This document shows, piece after piece, positions 16,258-23,330 of a stretch of 51,430 nt of DNA. The position numbers were made by a program, and so were the translations under genes. The DNA lies in IMG/VR virus record IMGVR_UViG_3300030333_002795, positions 1 to 51,430 of that record, one strand, 5' to 3'. Numbering within the stretch: position 1 is the first letter of the stretch; each line of letters opens with the position of its first letter. The notes under the pieces were generated by a model, which ran no database searches, was not told the DNA's origin, and worked only from the letters and a program-made list of their open reading frames with translations. This stretch comes from a virus.

Positions 16258-17096
16258 TATGAGCAGTCCCACTTATCTTGTAGATAATTCAAAGTTTGTG
16301 TTCTCTCAGCAGCAGTGTGAGCACCCGACCACACAAGTACCTCGGCAATCTCGCCATACCACACATCAGCCTCATCAACATCAGTGCCTAAAGTAAGTGT
16401 AATTGTTTCGCCTAATGAGTCAAACATTGTGTCAGGGTCAACTGAGTATTGTGTACCCACACCAGTGTCATCCCAATCACATGCTACGCCACCAATCCAC
16501 TGCTCAAAAGTCATGTCTGAACCAACATCAGTGCAGACATTAAACGATGTGACCGCTGTGCCTTGCGTAAAATCAATTTGTGATGTGTCAAAATGGTTAG
16601 CGTTACCGTTGATTCTAAACGCAGCACCCTGATTGTGTCTCATCAGAAATACCTTGTCGTTCTGACCACCACTGCCATTAAGCACGAAATACTTCTCAGT
16701 GCCATCAGAATTTGATGTTTCATTTAACACCATGGCGATTGTCCATTCAGGGTCTATTGCCGCTGAACCACCACTACCAAATATATTAGAAAAATCAATG
16801 TCTGTGTTATTAACATAGGTAGGTGTATTATTAGACTTGCCGCCATCGTGAGTTAACTTCATTACCTTCTTGCCAGCAAATTGACCTGCGGTCACACCAA
16901 ACGATGGCATTTTATCTACCGTAGTCATCACCAAGTGATTACCCTTACCTGAACGGTCGTACAGTTTCACTTGTAGAGCACTGTCCTCAAAGAAGTCATT
17001 ATGCGTAGTACACCACAACTGTAAGTCATTCATCCTTGGAGGAAGAACTACAGAGTCAACAACATTGTTATTGTTATTTAGCGTGTTATTATTCAA
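16257..17096 (-). CDS. LamG/concanavalin A-like lectin domain protein
   Basis: 279 residues if translation begins at the TTG at 17096, which overlaps the previous stop (TTGA). An internal ATG at 17033 (Met22) is the alternative; it has AAGG just upstream, and the first 21 residues are an Asn-rich tail. The rest is one jelly-roll: LQLWCTTHNDFF and LYDRSGKGNH at the start, WTIAMVLNE, a central RINGNANHFDT and a C-terminal GEIAEVLVWSG...AAERTQTLNYLQDKW. The latter closely follows the LamG/ConA-like lectin ending '(I)AEvLvY...l..aeR..ie.YL..KW'. It lies between small head proteins and the portal, so it is probably a capsid-surface decoration protein that binds glycans. No ligand can be inferred. 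Confidence 0.75.
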   Translation of the reverse strand: MNNNTLNNNNNVVDSVVLPPRMNDLQLWCTTHNDFFEDSALQVKLYDRSGKGNHLVMTTVDKMPSFGVTAGQFAGKKVMKLTHDGGKSNNTPTYVNNTDIDFSNIFGSGGSAAIDPEWTIAMVLNETSNSDGTEKYFVLNGSGGQNDKVFLMRHNQGAAFRINGNANHFDTSQIDFTQGTAVTSFNVCTDVGSDMTFEQWIGGVACDWDDTGVGTQYSVDPDTMFDSLGETITLTLGTDVDEADVWYGEIAEVLVWSGAHTAAERTQTLNYLQDKWDCS

Positions 17097-17200
17097 TAAC
17101 CGCCCCGCCTGACCTTCTTACCAGTCTTCTTAGCAGCCTTCTTTGCTGCTGCCTTGCCCTTTTTAGTGTAAGGATATTTCTTCTTTCCTACCTTTGGCAT
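17093..17200 (-). CDS. Tiny basic phage protein (35 aa)
   Basis: 35 residues with an ATG at 17200 and a TGA at 17093-17095. It begins MPKVGKKKYPYTKKGKAAAKKAAKKTGKK and ends VRRGGY: 17 Lys/Arg in 35, no acidic residue. Short basic proteins of this type, starting MPxVGKKKxPYT, are common next to phage portal genes, and I recognise the phrase. GGGGGCA lies before the start. The stop codon overlaps the TTG start of the lectin gene. The charge suggests nucleic-acid binding or DNA condensation in the capsid. Amino-acid composition alone could also mean a minor capsid component. Confidence 0.7.
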   Translation of the reverse strand: MPKVGKKKYPYTKKGKAAAKKAAKKTGKKVRRGGY

Positions 17201-17216
17201 AGTGCCCCCCTTGTGT

Positions 17217-17510
17217 TTATGTGGCTACCCACGATATATCGTCATTGTTTTGTGCTGCAATAGCGTAAATCAAACTTGGTGAGCCTGCTGAAATTGTTAT
17301 CTGCTGACCTGCTCTTAACTCAAACCCTGTTGATGTAGACACTGACGAGTCGCCAATGTACACTGATCCTGCATTCGCTACCATTGCTTTAATCGTAACT
17401 TCTGACATTACAAGGTCTTGCGAATCGCCTATTACAGTAGTTGATGAACTTGACAAGTTAGTTTGGCCAGAGTAAATGGCTGTTGGTTTTATTCTTTCAA
17501 ATGATGGCAT
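17217..17510 (-). CDS. Small beta-rich head-associated protein
   Basis: 97 residues, Ser/Thr/Ala/Gly-rich. I see no Cys, no charged cluster and no membrane segment. The pattern of alternating hydrophobic and polar residues (VTIKAMVANAGSVYIGDSSV, ITISAGSPSLIYAIAA) predicts a single beta-sandwich. Proteins of this size with the 'VYIGDSSVS' phrase and 'GFELRAGQ(Q)I' occur in phage head gene clusters and are thought to be fibre-like or capsomer-binding accessory proteins. It sits between TerL and the tiny basic protein, 52 bases after TerL. The 52-base gap holds a possible promoter and a small inverted repeat. The specific role is unknown. Confidence 0.5.
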   Translation of the reverse strand: MPSFERIKPTAIYSGQTNLSSSSTTVIGDSQDLVMSEVTIKAMVANAGSVYIGDSSVSTSTGFELRAGQQITISAGSPSLIYAIAAQNNDDISWVAT

Positions 17511-17524
17511 ATGCCCTCCCTACG

Positions 17525-17558
17525 GTTTGTATCGACAAACTACCTAACAAAATACTAA
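17525..17558 (-). promoter_or_regulatory. Possible late promoter and small inverted repeat after TerL
   Basis: On the minus strand, just after the TerL stop codon, there is a perfect sigma70-type -35 (TTGACA, + strand 17553-17558) followed 17-18 bases later by a weak -10 candidate (GTAGTT/TAGTTT). Immediately after is GTTTGT-CGAT-ACAAAC, a 6-bp stem. It would let the head genes be read independently of terminase. The -10 is poor, and no T-run follows the stem. Confidence 0.25.
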
Positions 17559-17562
17559 TTTG

Positions 17563-19287
17563 TCAACTCATATTCGGTAAAATGTCGTCCATTTTAAATA
17601 TTGTTTTAGCCTGAAAGTCAGGCAAGCCTGTCTCTGGCTCAACCCTGTCAGCATTACCACACGCCCTTTCAGCCATGCGTAGTGCCAAGGCAATAGCGAC
17701 AACTCTGTCACCGTGTGCCTCAACAGCCCCACTAGAACTATCAAGTTCAAGTCTAGCAGGACCTATCCCGCCATTGTCGTACACAACTGTAGTTTCCATC
17801 TCATCTAGTATTTCAGAGTCAGGAATAGTTATTGTGTCATCAGCTATAGCCCTTGCTAAGTCACCAAACAATGTTCGCTTCTCTTGCCTAGATGATGTCC
17901 AACCTGGCTTGCCACGCTTCTCACGATAAATAGCAGGATACTTTAAACGCTCAAGGTCATGATGCATTGCAGCACCTGGACCATTGACTTCCCATCCAAT
18001 TAGCATGTCCGAGCGACCTCTCGCCCAACTTCTACCAGCAACAACCATCTCTCTTGCTAAATCGTATGGTGAGCAGTGTGGGTCTACATATACAGCAACG
18101 ACCTCTCGCCTCTCTACATCTAGCATTACCGCAGCAGCATTGTGTCTACCAGTGCCATAAGCAGGGTCTGCTCCAATCACTAACTTACTGGCTCTTGTTG
18201 GCTCTCTGAACACACGCCATCGACCCGATGGTGAGTCAACTAGATGTCCTTCAACGACCTCGCACCGCCTTGGTTCTGACACTGCCTGCCTGCACCTAAC
18301 AATGTGAGCCAATGAAAAGAAGCCCTTACCTGCGGTTGAAGGCAATGCAAGCACGTTCTCTCTAATGTCTACAAGGTCACGCCTTGACAGTTGCCTCTCG
18401 AACCATGGTGACCAGTAGTATTTTCTTCCTGGCTCACCAGTCACTGTGCCATCTATGTCAGTACGCCACTCGCCTCCTTTGGATTTAGCAGGATGACCCT
18501 CATATGTCGTGAGCACTGGGACAGGGTCACCCAATGACTCTGCTGTTGGCCACAGCGTTCTAGTGAAGTAACTGCCTGTTAAATGTGTACTTACAGCAAT
18601 CCTGCATGATGTTGTATCCGCTGCTGAACGCCACGCTGCTTCTAGTTTGTCTTGTGCTGCTGCCTCATCAAACACTACAAATGTACGCCTACCACCACGA
18701 CCAATGTGTTCAGTCGTTGATTGACCGACAATTGAGTGACCATCGGGATGAGTGAGCACCATGTGCCTTCTGTTCTTTCCACCTGGCATCAGAACGCTAC
18801 GATCACATGGTAGTAAACAGGAAGGCAACTTCTCAACCATCGAGTCTATTCGAGGGAAGAGGGAGTCTAAGTCGCCCGACCTGTCTACCAAATCCTCAGT
18901 CCGTGAACATATGAGCACAGACCAGCCATGATATAGCCATCCCCACAAGGCAATAGACAGCATGAGCCATGAAGCACCCATCTCCCTACTCTTTGCCCAG
19001 ACCACATCATTGCCATCCCTTATGTTGTTTACTACACCCCTAATCACACCCTGCTGGCTCTCCCATGGTATGAATGGCTGCGTTGATGTTTCAGCAGGTC
19101 GCTCAGTGCCATCATCAGTGACCTCTTTAATGACCTTTGTCCAACCACCAGCCATTAAGAACGCAACTGCATCCTGCTCAACGACCGCCCTAACAACAGC
19201 CTGCTCTTCAGGTGTGCCTGCGGTCATAGCCCTCAACTCAAGGGCAAACTCCAATGTGTCATCACTGTGCAGTTGTTGGTTCGTCAT
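17563..19287 (-). CDS. terL: Terminase large subunit
   Basis: 574 residues. The ATPase domain has a Walker A-like loop SREMGAS (about 100-106), an FVVFDEAA Walker B at 203-210 and the coupling motif around STHLTGS (233-239). The nuclease domain has an RNase H-like motif I IGADPAYG (Asp374), motif II IGWEVNGPG (Glu433) and motif III with GDRVVAIALAL (Asp527). These give the three acidic metal ligands of the headful/cos cutting nuclease. Length is normal. The start overlaps the small subunit gene by 26 bases. It packages DNA through the portal with TerS, and is the strongest single anchor for calling this a tailed phage. Confidence 0.95.
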   Translation of the reverse strand: MTNQQLHSDDTLEFALELRAMTAGTPEEQAVVRAVVEQDAVAFLMAGGWTKVIKEVTDDGTERPAETSTQPFIPWESQQGVIRGVVNNIRDGNDVVWAKSREMGASWLMLSIALWGWLYHGWSVLICSRTEDLVDRSGDLDSLFPRIDSMVEKLPSCLLPCDRSVLMPGGKNRRHMVLTHPDGHSIVGQSTTEHIGRGGRRTFVVFDEAAAQDKLEAAWRSAADTTSCRIAVSTHLTGSYFTRTLWPTAESLGDPVPVLTTYEGHPAKSKGGEWRTDIDGTVTGEPGRKYYWSPWFERQLSRRDLVDIRENVLALPSTAGKGFFSLAHIVRCRQAVSEPRRCEVVEGHLVDSPSGRWRVFREPTRASKLVIGADPAYGTGRHNAAAVMLDVERREVVAVYVDPHCSPYDLAREMVVAGRSWARGRSDMLIGWEVNGPGAAMHHDLERLKYPAIYREKRGKPGWTSSRQEKRTLFGDLARAIADDTITIPDSEILDEMETTVVYDNGGIGPARLELDSSSGAVEAHGDRVVAIALALRMAERACGNADRVEPETGLPDFQAKTIFKMDDILPNMS

Positions 19288-19702
19288 CAGTTCCGCCTGG
19301 TAGTGCCCTCATTCTTTGTTCTATTTGCTTCACAGCCTCACGGACCAACTCTTCATCAACTCTTGCAATTTGCAGTGGACCACCACCAGGACCTGTGATT
19401 TGCGTGTGTGTTTGAGGTTGATACTTCTGTCTATTTGCTTGCAGTACAAGACGTGCAGCATTGACTTGGACAGCAGAGCCTTCTTCATGACCTAGAGCTA
19501 TATCTTCGAGAGCCTGCTCAACACGGTCAACTCGCTCTCCCAAAGCCTGATCTTCCTCTAGACGGAATCCCTCCGAGGATTGTCTCAAGCGATATATGTG
19601 GGTCATCGACAAGCCAGCCTTGTTTGCTGCTGCGCACTTCCCCAAAGTTGGCAGCAGTCTTAGATACTCCGCCTTTGCTACTTCTGTCTTTGATTTGCTC
19701 AT
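19262..19702 (-). CDS. terS: Terminase small subunit
   Basis: 146 residues from the ATG at 19702, chosen because it has GAGG six bases upstream; the frame extends 22 codons further but overlaps the Cys-rich gene. The N-terminal SKTEVAKAEYLRLLPTLGKCAAANKAG-L-SMTHIYRLRQ is a helix-turn-helix of the DNA-binding small terminase type, followed by coiled-coil-like helices (DRVEQALEDIALG), an oligomerisation segment and a polar tail. It lies directly upstream of TerL with 26 bases of overlap. It should bind the packaging start site and stimulate TerL. Part of its N-terminal coding region is also covered, in another frame, by the end of the preceding gene. Confidence 0.8.
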   Translation of the reverse strand: MSKSKTEVAKAEYLRLLPTLGKCAAANKAGLSMTHIYRLRQSSEGFRLEEDQALGERVDRVEQALEDIALGHEEGSAVQVNAARLVLQANRQKYQPQTHTQITGPGGGPLQIARVDEELVREAVKQIEQRMRALPGGTDDEPTTAQ

Positions 19703-19823
19703 CGCACCTCTCGCCTGTACAGCATGGCCCAATATTAACACCACAACGCACACACTGCATGTGTCCATGCACGATCACTACTTTTTTACTTAAATTACAA
19801 TAAGGACAACGTCTCATAGACAA
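19527..19823 (-). CDS. Cys-rich zinc-ribbon-like small protein
   Basis: 98 residues (ATG at 19823; a second ATG at 19817). The first half has CPYC, then CVRC, CC and ERC: four or more pairs of cysteine ligands with HGHMQC between, a pattern I recognise from small phage zinc-ribbon proteins. The second half (about residues 45-98) is not recognisable and lies in a different frame over the first 59 codons of TerS, 176 bases of overlap. That is unusual. The protein may end functionally after the zinc part, or the overlap may be genuine. It is the first gene of the leftward late unit and lies beside the divergent control region. Confidence 0.6.
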   Translation of the reverse strand: MSMRRCPYCNLSKKVVIVHGHMQCVRCGVNIGPCCTGERCDEQIKDRSSKGGVSKTAANFGEVRSSKQGWLVDDPHISLETILGGIPSRGRSGFGRAS

Positions 19824-19829
19824 AAGTAT

Positions 19830-19862
19830 ATAGCAAAACTATAGCATTGCCATAGCAAAGCC
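19830..19862 (+). repeat. Three 11-bp-phased ATAGCA repeats
   Basis: ATAGCA begins at 19830, 19841 and 19852, exactly 11 bases apart; the rest of each unit is variable (AAACT, TTGCC, AAGCC). A related ATAAGCA lies at 19874-19880. Even spacing of about one helical turn suggests cooperative protein binding on one face of the DNA, as in operator or iteron arrays. They lie just before the start of the leftward late unit. Confidence 0.55.
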
Positions 19863-19890
19863 ATGAATTTGTCATAAGCAAATGGATAGA

Positions 19891-19920
19891 CATCACCTTC
19901 ACCATCACCTTCACCATTAC
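19891..19920 (+). repeat. 12-bp tandem repeat, CATCACCTTCAC x2.5
   Basis: CATCACCTTCAC at 19891-19902 is repeated exactly at 19903-19914, and CATTAC (19915-19920) starts a third imperfect copy. It is non-coding. It could be a binding site for a phage replication or regulatory protein. The complementary strand reads as purine-rich GTGAAGGTGATG, a bend-prone or strand-biased stretch. Confidence 0.5.
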
Positions 19921-20053
19921 CTATACAAATACAGTCAATAATTACTACACAATTAGACATCTTTTGATTGGGTTTTCATCTATTTGATATTTTTTTTCAA
20001 GATTAGTCACATATTGATAAAGTTTTCTGTTACCCTCTTCCGATAGATAGGTA

Positions 20054-20107
20054 GCAGGAGGCGGGGTCGTATTCAACTACTCCTTCACGGCCCCGCACCT
20101 GCTTTTT
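20054..20107 (+). terminator. GC-rich leader hairpin with T-run before early operon
   Basis: GCAGG-AG-GCGGGG (20054-20066) can pair with CCCCGC-A-CCTGC (20091-20102) in two GC-rich arms of six and five base pairs, with a 24-base loop, followed by TTTTT (20103-20107). This is the shape of a rho-independent terminator or attenuator. It lies 13 bases before the first plus-strand gene (RBS AAGGAG, 20108-20113), so it may terminate or attenuate read-through into the early genes. Confidence 0.6.
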
Positions 20108-20120
20108 AAGGAGCAAACTA

Positions 20121-20273
20121 ATGACTAAGCAAACAAGAACTGAGATGCACCATGTCAACATCCAGAGCCACAACACACGGTTCGGTCAGAAAGCTGGCAT
20201 GACCAAGACCAAGAAGTCAAACACTAGAACTGTAAGTGTAAAAGCCTCATACAAGAAACGAGGTCGCAAGTGA
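20121..20273 (+). CDS. Small basic protein, first gene of the early operon (50 aa)
   Basis: 50 residues with an ATG at 20121 and a strong RBS (AAGGAG). It is rich in Lys, Arg, Thr and His with a weakly repeated basic pattern (TKTKKSNTRT, KASYKKRGRK) and no recognisable domain. It ends TGA with a GTGA overlap into the next gene. Placed directly behind the hairpin, it may be an early nucleic-acid-binding or host-take-over peptide. The evidence for it being a real gene is start quality, overlap and position; nothing in the sequence shows function. Confidence 0.55.
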   Translation: MTKQTRTEMHHVNIQSHNTRFGQKAGMTKTKKSNTRTVSVKASYKKRGRK

Positions 20274-20926
20274 GTAGACTAATACCTAAAAACACAGTGT
20301 TTTGGCACGAGCATTTGTCTGGCAACCAGATGGGTGTCAACTTTAACAACAAGTTGTACAAGCTGAATAAGATTATGGCTTTGGGTCAGATGCCCTACTA
20401 CATATTGGTTAACAAAGTAGTAGATCAGCGTTGGGATTACAGGGCAGAGAAGTTTGTAGGCAGAAGCCATTGGAACATACTTATCAAAAAGTGGGTAACA
20501 CCCAAGGAGCACTTACGTTGGGGAGAGTGCAAGAGTACGCCAAAGCAGTCTACTTTGTGGACTAAATACGAACCAAAAAGCAGCGTAAGTGTATCTGATT
20601 TGTATGGTGTTTACCTAACCAAAGAATACCACGACAAAATCAAAGACATCGAAGAGTTTAACAAGTCAAGGATTAAGTGGCTCAAGGGTCTTAAACTTGC
20701 CACATGGAAACTCAAGAAAAGGCGTGATCTTTACAGTATAGTGGACGGTCTTATCAGAGAAGCAAGCGTAGACACGGCTAGATTGCCTAAAGCACACATG
20801 TGGAAGGATGGCAGTAGATGGACTCCAGTTACATTTGATGGAGACCCTGCGATATTCTTTGACACACTGGAAGAAGCACAAAACTACATTAACACTAAAA
20901 AGAGTGAAAAGGAGTTATCACTATGA
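20270..20926 (+). CDS. Uncharacterised early protein (218 aa)
   Basis: 218 residues starting with GTG at 20270, overlapping the previous stop by four bases. It is rich in Lys, Trp, Tyr and Asn: several Trp (at least 8) and long basic helices (LKLATWKLKKRRDLYS), plus a C-terminal FDTLEEAQNYINTKK. I recognise no family; no catalytic or nucleotide-binding motif is evident. Basic charge and position in the recombination operon suggest DNA contact. It is followed by the RecE-like gene with a four-base overlap (ATGA). Confidence 0.6.
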   Translation: MSRLIPKNTVFWHEHLSGNQMGVNFNNKLYKLNKIMALGQMPYYILVNKVVDQRWDYRAEKFVGRSHWNILIKKWVTPKEHLRWGECKSTPKQSTLWTKYEPKSSVSVSDLYGVYLTKEYHDKIKDIEEFNKSRIKWLKGLKLATWKLKKRRDLYSIVDGLIREASVDTARLPKAHMWKDGSRWTPVTFDGDPAIFFDTLEEAQNYINTKKSEKELSL

Positions 20927-21756
20927 AAACAGTTGAACACAACCCAGTTAATATACTTAGGGCAACCTACTTCGAGAACAAGGCGGTTAATCAGTCGCTA
21001 CTCAAGCAGGTCTTGAAGTCACCACTTCATGCATGGCACTACATGAACACCCCAAATGAGCCAACACCAGCAATGGCACTAGGCACAGCAATACACACAA
21101 AGTTACTTGAATACGACCTATTTGAAGAAAAGATTGCTGTTCTGCCAGAGATAAACCGCAGGACCAAAGAGGGCAAAGAGCAATACAACAGGTTTGTTGC
21201 GTCAGCAAAAGGCAAGACCATAATTACACAAGAACAGAACAAGAGGTGTGATGCTGCCTTTGCCATGGTTTGCAAAAACGACAAATTTTGCAACATCCTT
21301 GATGATGTGAACTACGAACATGAGTTGGCATTGGGGTGGGAAGACAAGAAGCACAAGATGAACTGCAAGGCATGCCTAGACCTTATCAACTTTGAAACCA
21401 AAGAAATCATTGATCTCAAGACAACTTCTGATGCAAGTTACTCAGGTTTTAGCAGGTCTAGTGCAAACTTCATGTATCACCTGCAAGCAGCATTCTATCT
21501 AAGAGCCGCTACAGGTCTTAGTGGCGTTGAGGCGATGAAAGATGGTTGGACATATAAGATTATGGCTGTTGAGTCAGTTCAACCGCACGGCTGCGCAATG
21601 TTTGAGTTTGACAAAAACGCTATCGCAGAGGGCGACAGACTTGTTGAGAGAGCAATGACTGCATGGGCAAATGCACTCGTCTGGTCAGAGTTTGACGGAT
21701 ACACACAAGAGACACAGAAACTATCACTTCCAGTTTGGGCCATTTCAGAAGAGTAA
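20923..21756 (+). CDS. RecE-like PD-(D/E)XK exonuclease
   Basis: 277 residues. The motifs are NQSLLKQVLKSPLHAW at the start, LGTAIHTKLLE with His58, CKACLDLI with Asp153, IIDLKTT with Asp164 and Lys166 (D-x-K), and the helix HLQAAFYL with Gln188. Together these make the RecE/YqaJ-type nuclease fold that degrades one strand at double-strand ends to leave a 3' overhang. It is followed by an annealing protein, an SSB-like protein and a resolvase, forming a recombination set. The start overlaps the previous gene by four bases. Product specificity (5'-3') is inferred from the family. Confidence 0.85.
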   Translation: MKTVEHNPVNILRATYFENKAVNQSLLKQVLKSPLHAWHYMNTPNEPTPAMALGTAIHTKLLEYDLFEEKIAVLPEINRRTKEGKEQYNRFVASAKGKTIITQEQNKRCDAAFAMVCKNDKFCNILDDVNYEHELALGWEDKKHKMNCKACLDLINFETKEIIDLKTTSDASYSGFSRSSANFMYHLQAAFYLRAATGLSGVEAMKDGWTYKIMAVESVQPHGCAMFEFDKNAIAEGDRLVERAMTAWANALVWSEFDGYTQETQKLSLPVWAISEE

Positions 21757-21767
21757 AGGAGGCTACT

Positions 21768-22427
21768 ATGACTACCAAGAAGACTACTAAAAAAACAACA
21801 CAGAAGGACATATGGAACACGCTATCCAAGATAAACGTCAACCAGTATTTACAACAGAAGGGTAAATACCCATACCTACCCTGGGGTGATGCTTGGAAAA
21901 TTATGATGGAAAACTACCCCGATGTCACATTCGAGAACGAGTACAACGATGATGGCTACCCAGTCTTTTATGACCCACAAGGTCGTGGGATGGTTAGGGT
22001 TTCAGTCATGGTCTGCGGCTTTACGCACACAGAGGACTATATGATCACGAATTATAGCAATCAGTGTGTTGAGAACCCGAATCCCGCACTTGTAAACAAC
22101 TGTCTAAAAAGGGCTTTGGTGAAGTGCATGGCATACTTCGGCTTAGGTTCTTACCTCTACAACCAGGAAGACATGGCAGAAGTTGAAGAAGAGGTCGTTG
22201 AAGAAGTCACCCCAGAGTATCAGACAGAGGGAAAGGCGACAAAAGAGCAAATTTCTATCATTGAGGGGCATTTTGTCTTTAGCGACAACGAAGACCTTGA
22301 AAAGCAAACTTTAGCGTGGGCGAGTAATAAAACTGGGATAGAATGCAAGACAGTCAGCGACCTGCCAGAGTCCATTGCAGCAACATTAGTTAGCAAGTAC
22401 GCTGTTGTGAAAACAGAGGAGCAGTAA
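21768..22427 (+). CDS. DUF1071-type single-strand annealing protein
   Basis: 219 residues from the ATG at 21768, with AAAGGAGG upstream; a longer frame opens earlier but lies over the previous gene. After a Lys/Thr-rich N-terminus comes the phrase WNTLSKINVNQYLQQKGKYPYLPWGDAW, which is the signature of DUF1071 (Sak3-type) single-strand annealing proteins. It continues with RVSVMVCGFTHTEDYMI and the ALVNNCLKRALVKCMAYFGLG helix. The C-terminal third is acidic and flexible. Its RecE-like neighbour, SSB-like protein and resolvase support a role in annealing complementary strands after end resection. Confidence 0.75.
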   Translation: MTTKKTTKKTTQKDIWNTLSKINVNQYLQQKGKYPYLPWGDAWKIMMENYPDVTFENEYNDDGYPVFYDPQGRGMVRVSVMVCGFTHTEDYMITNYSNQCVENPNPALVNNCLKRALVKCMAYFGLGSYLYNQEDMAEVEEEVVEEVTPEYQTEGKATKEQISIIEGHFVFSDNEDLEKQTLAWASNKTGIECKTVSDLPESIAATLVSKYAVVKTEEQ

Positions 22428-22429
22428 GG

Positions 22430-22714
22430 ATGCCGAGGGAAATGGGATATGAGATTCGCATTGAGGGAAGTGAAGATGGCTGGGAAGACCTTGCCAAGAG
22501 ATTAGGCGAAGTCCGTTCTCTTGGTGGTCTACCAGCTATGCAGGAAGAGTTGGATAGGCAGCCAACATTAATTTTAGAGATTCTCTACCACATATCTCTT
22601 AATGCCTCTGTACTGACTGGAATTGAAGAAGAAGACTTAGTGATTGCTGTTGAGTTAGCAGCATTGATACAACCCTTACTAGTAGAAAGGAAAGAACAAG
22701 ATGAACAAGGATGA
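22430..22714 (+). CDS. Small acidic protein, unknown
   Basis: 94 residues, Glu/Leu-rich, largely helical, beginning MPREMGYEIRIEGSEDGWEDLAKRLGEVRSLGG. It starts two bases after the annealing protein's stop and overlaps the next gene by 14 bases, so it is translated with the recombination genes. I recognise no family; there is no metal or nucleotide motif. It may be an accessory factor of the annealing protein or of the SSB. Confidence 0.5.
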   Translation: MPREMGYEIRIEGSEDGWEDLAKRLGEVRSLGGLPAMQEELDRQPTLILEILYHISLNASVLTGIEEEDLVIAVELAALIQPLLVERKEQDEQG

Positions 22715-23141
22715 AAAGGTTTTTGAAGGGACAATTGTTTCAATCGCCTACCGCAAGGCGGGTGATGGTGCAAACGACCCAAACCACGAGGCGATGCAGG
22801 TCTCAGTGAGACTTAATGAGCCTGTGGAGTTTGGTAGCAAAAAGATGTACCAAATTACAGATTGGTTAAAAGTAGACACTGAGCACGACTTTAGTTTTAC
22901 ACGTTGGACATCTCTAGCAGGAGTGACTGACGGAGATCAGGCCAAGCAGTTTATGATGTCTAAGAATGTGTTTGATTTGATTGGCTTGCGGGTCAAAGTT
23001 GGCTGTGAAGAGAAGGGGACATTTAACGACATGCCATCTTTTAGCGTAAGGCGAGTCCTTAACCAGCCTAGCGAAAGCGCAGCACCAACTAACACACAGC
23101 AAACTATAGCGAGTGCCCCAGATGACGACATACCATTCTGA
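22701..23141 (+). CDS. SSB-like single-stranded DNA-binding protein
   Basis: 146 residues. The C-terminus ends in DDDIPF, the acidic tip by which bacterial and phage SSB proteins recruit other DNA-repair and replication proteins. The preceding ~50 residues are low-complexity (Ser, Ala, Thr, Gln), like an SSB linker, and the first ~90 residues (EGTIVSIAYRKAG, VSVRLNE, YQITDWL, FDLIGLRVKV) give a beta-rich pattern compatible with an OB fold. Its RecE-like and annealing neighbours fit. The fold call is moderate; the tail is clear. Confidence 0.75.
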   Translation: MNKDEKVFEGTIVSIAYRKAGDGANDPNHEAMQVSVRLNEPVEFGSKKMYQITDWLKVDTEHDFSFTRWTSLAGVTDGDQAKQFMMSKNVFDLIGLRVKVGCEEKGTFNDMPSFSVRRVLNQPSESAAPTNTQQTIASAPDDDIPF

Positions 23142-23160
23142 TATTGGACAAGATGTTTTA

Positions 23161-23328
23161 ATGACAGTCGATGAAGTCAGGAGACACTTTAGGTTAAAGT
23201 CGTATCAGACTATCTACAACTGGATAAAGACTGAAGGCTTTCCGCCACCTATGAAACTTGGGGGGTCAAGCAGGTGGAAACTGTCTCAGGTCGTGGAGTG
23301 GTCGAACTCAAGACACAGCAAGGAGTAA
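23161..23328 (+). CDS. AlpA/HTH_17-type small DNA-binding protein
   Basis: 55 residues from the ATG at 23161. ATG at 23122 or GTG at 23113 would add 13-16 residues but overlap the SSB tail. The TVDEVRRHFRL, QTIYNWIKTEGFPPPMKLGGSSRWKLSQV pattern is the AlpA/MerR-like winged helix-turn-helix of the excisionase/AlpA family, with the characteristic G-F/R-FPxP-KLGG wing. Such proteins act as DNA-bending regulators or excisionases. No integrase is visible, so a regulatory role is the safer guess. It is followed by another small HTH gene. Confidence 0.7.
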   Translation: MTVDEVRRHFRLKSYQTIYNWIKTEGFPPPMKLGGSSRWKLSQVVEWSNSRHSKE

Positions 23329-23330
23329 TT

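Larger units (their letters stand above)
19824..20120. promoter_or_regulatory. Divergent intergenic control region
   Basis: 297 bases between the leftward late genes and the rightward early operon, with no gene. From left to right it holds three 11-bp-phased ATAGCA repeats (19830-19857), a 12-bp tandem repeat (19891-19914), an AT-rich stretch with poly-T and TTGATA hexamers (about 19950-20030), and a hairpin followed by a T-run (20054-20107). Bidirectional promoters, an operator or a replication origin may all lie here. No promoter pair I can see is strong enough to name. Confidence 0.6.

Noticed and set aside
23113-23160. Upstream GTG/ATG starts for the AlpA-like gene
   Set aside because: They overlap the SSB-like tail by up to 29 bases and add no family residues. 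ATG 23161 begins exactly where the HTH domain does, though its ribosome-binding site is weak, so this is not certain.
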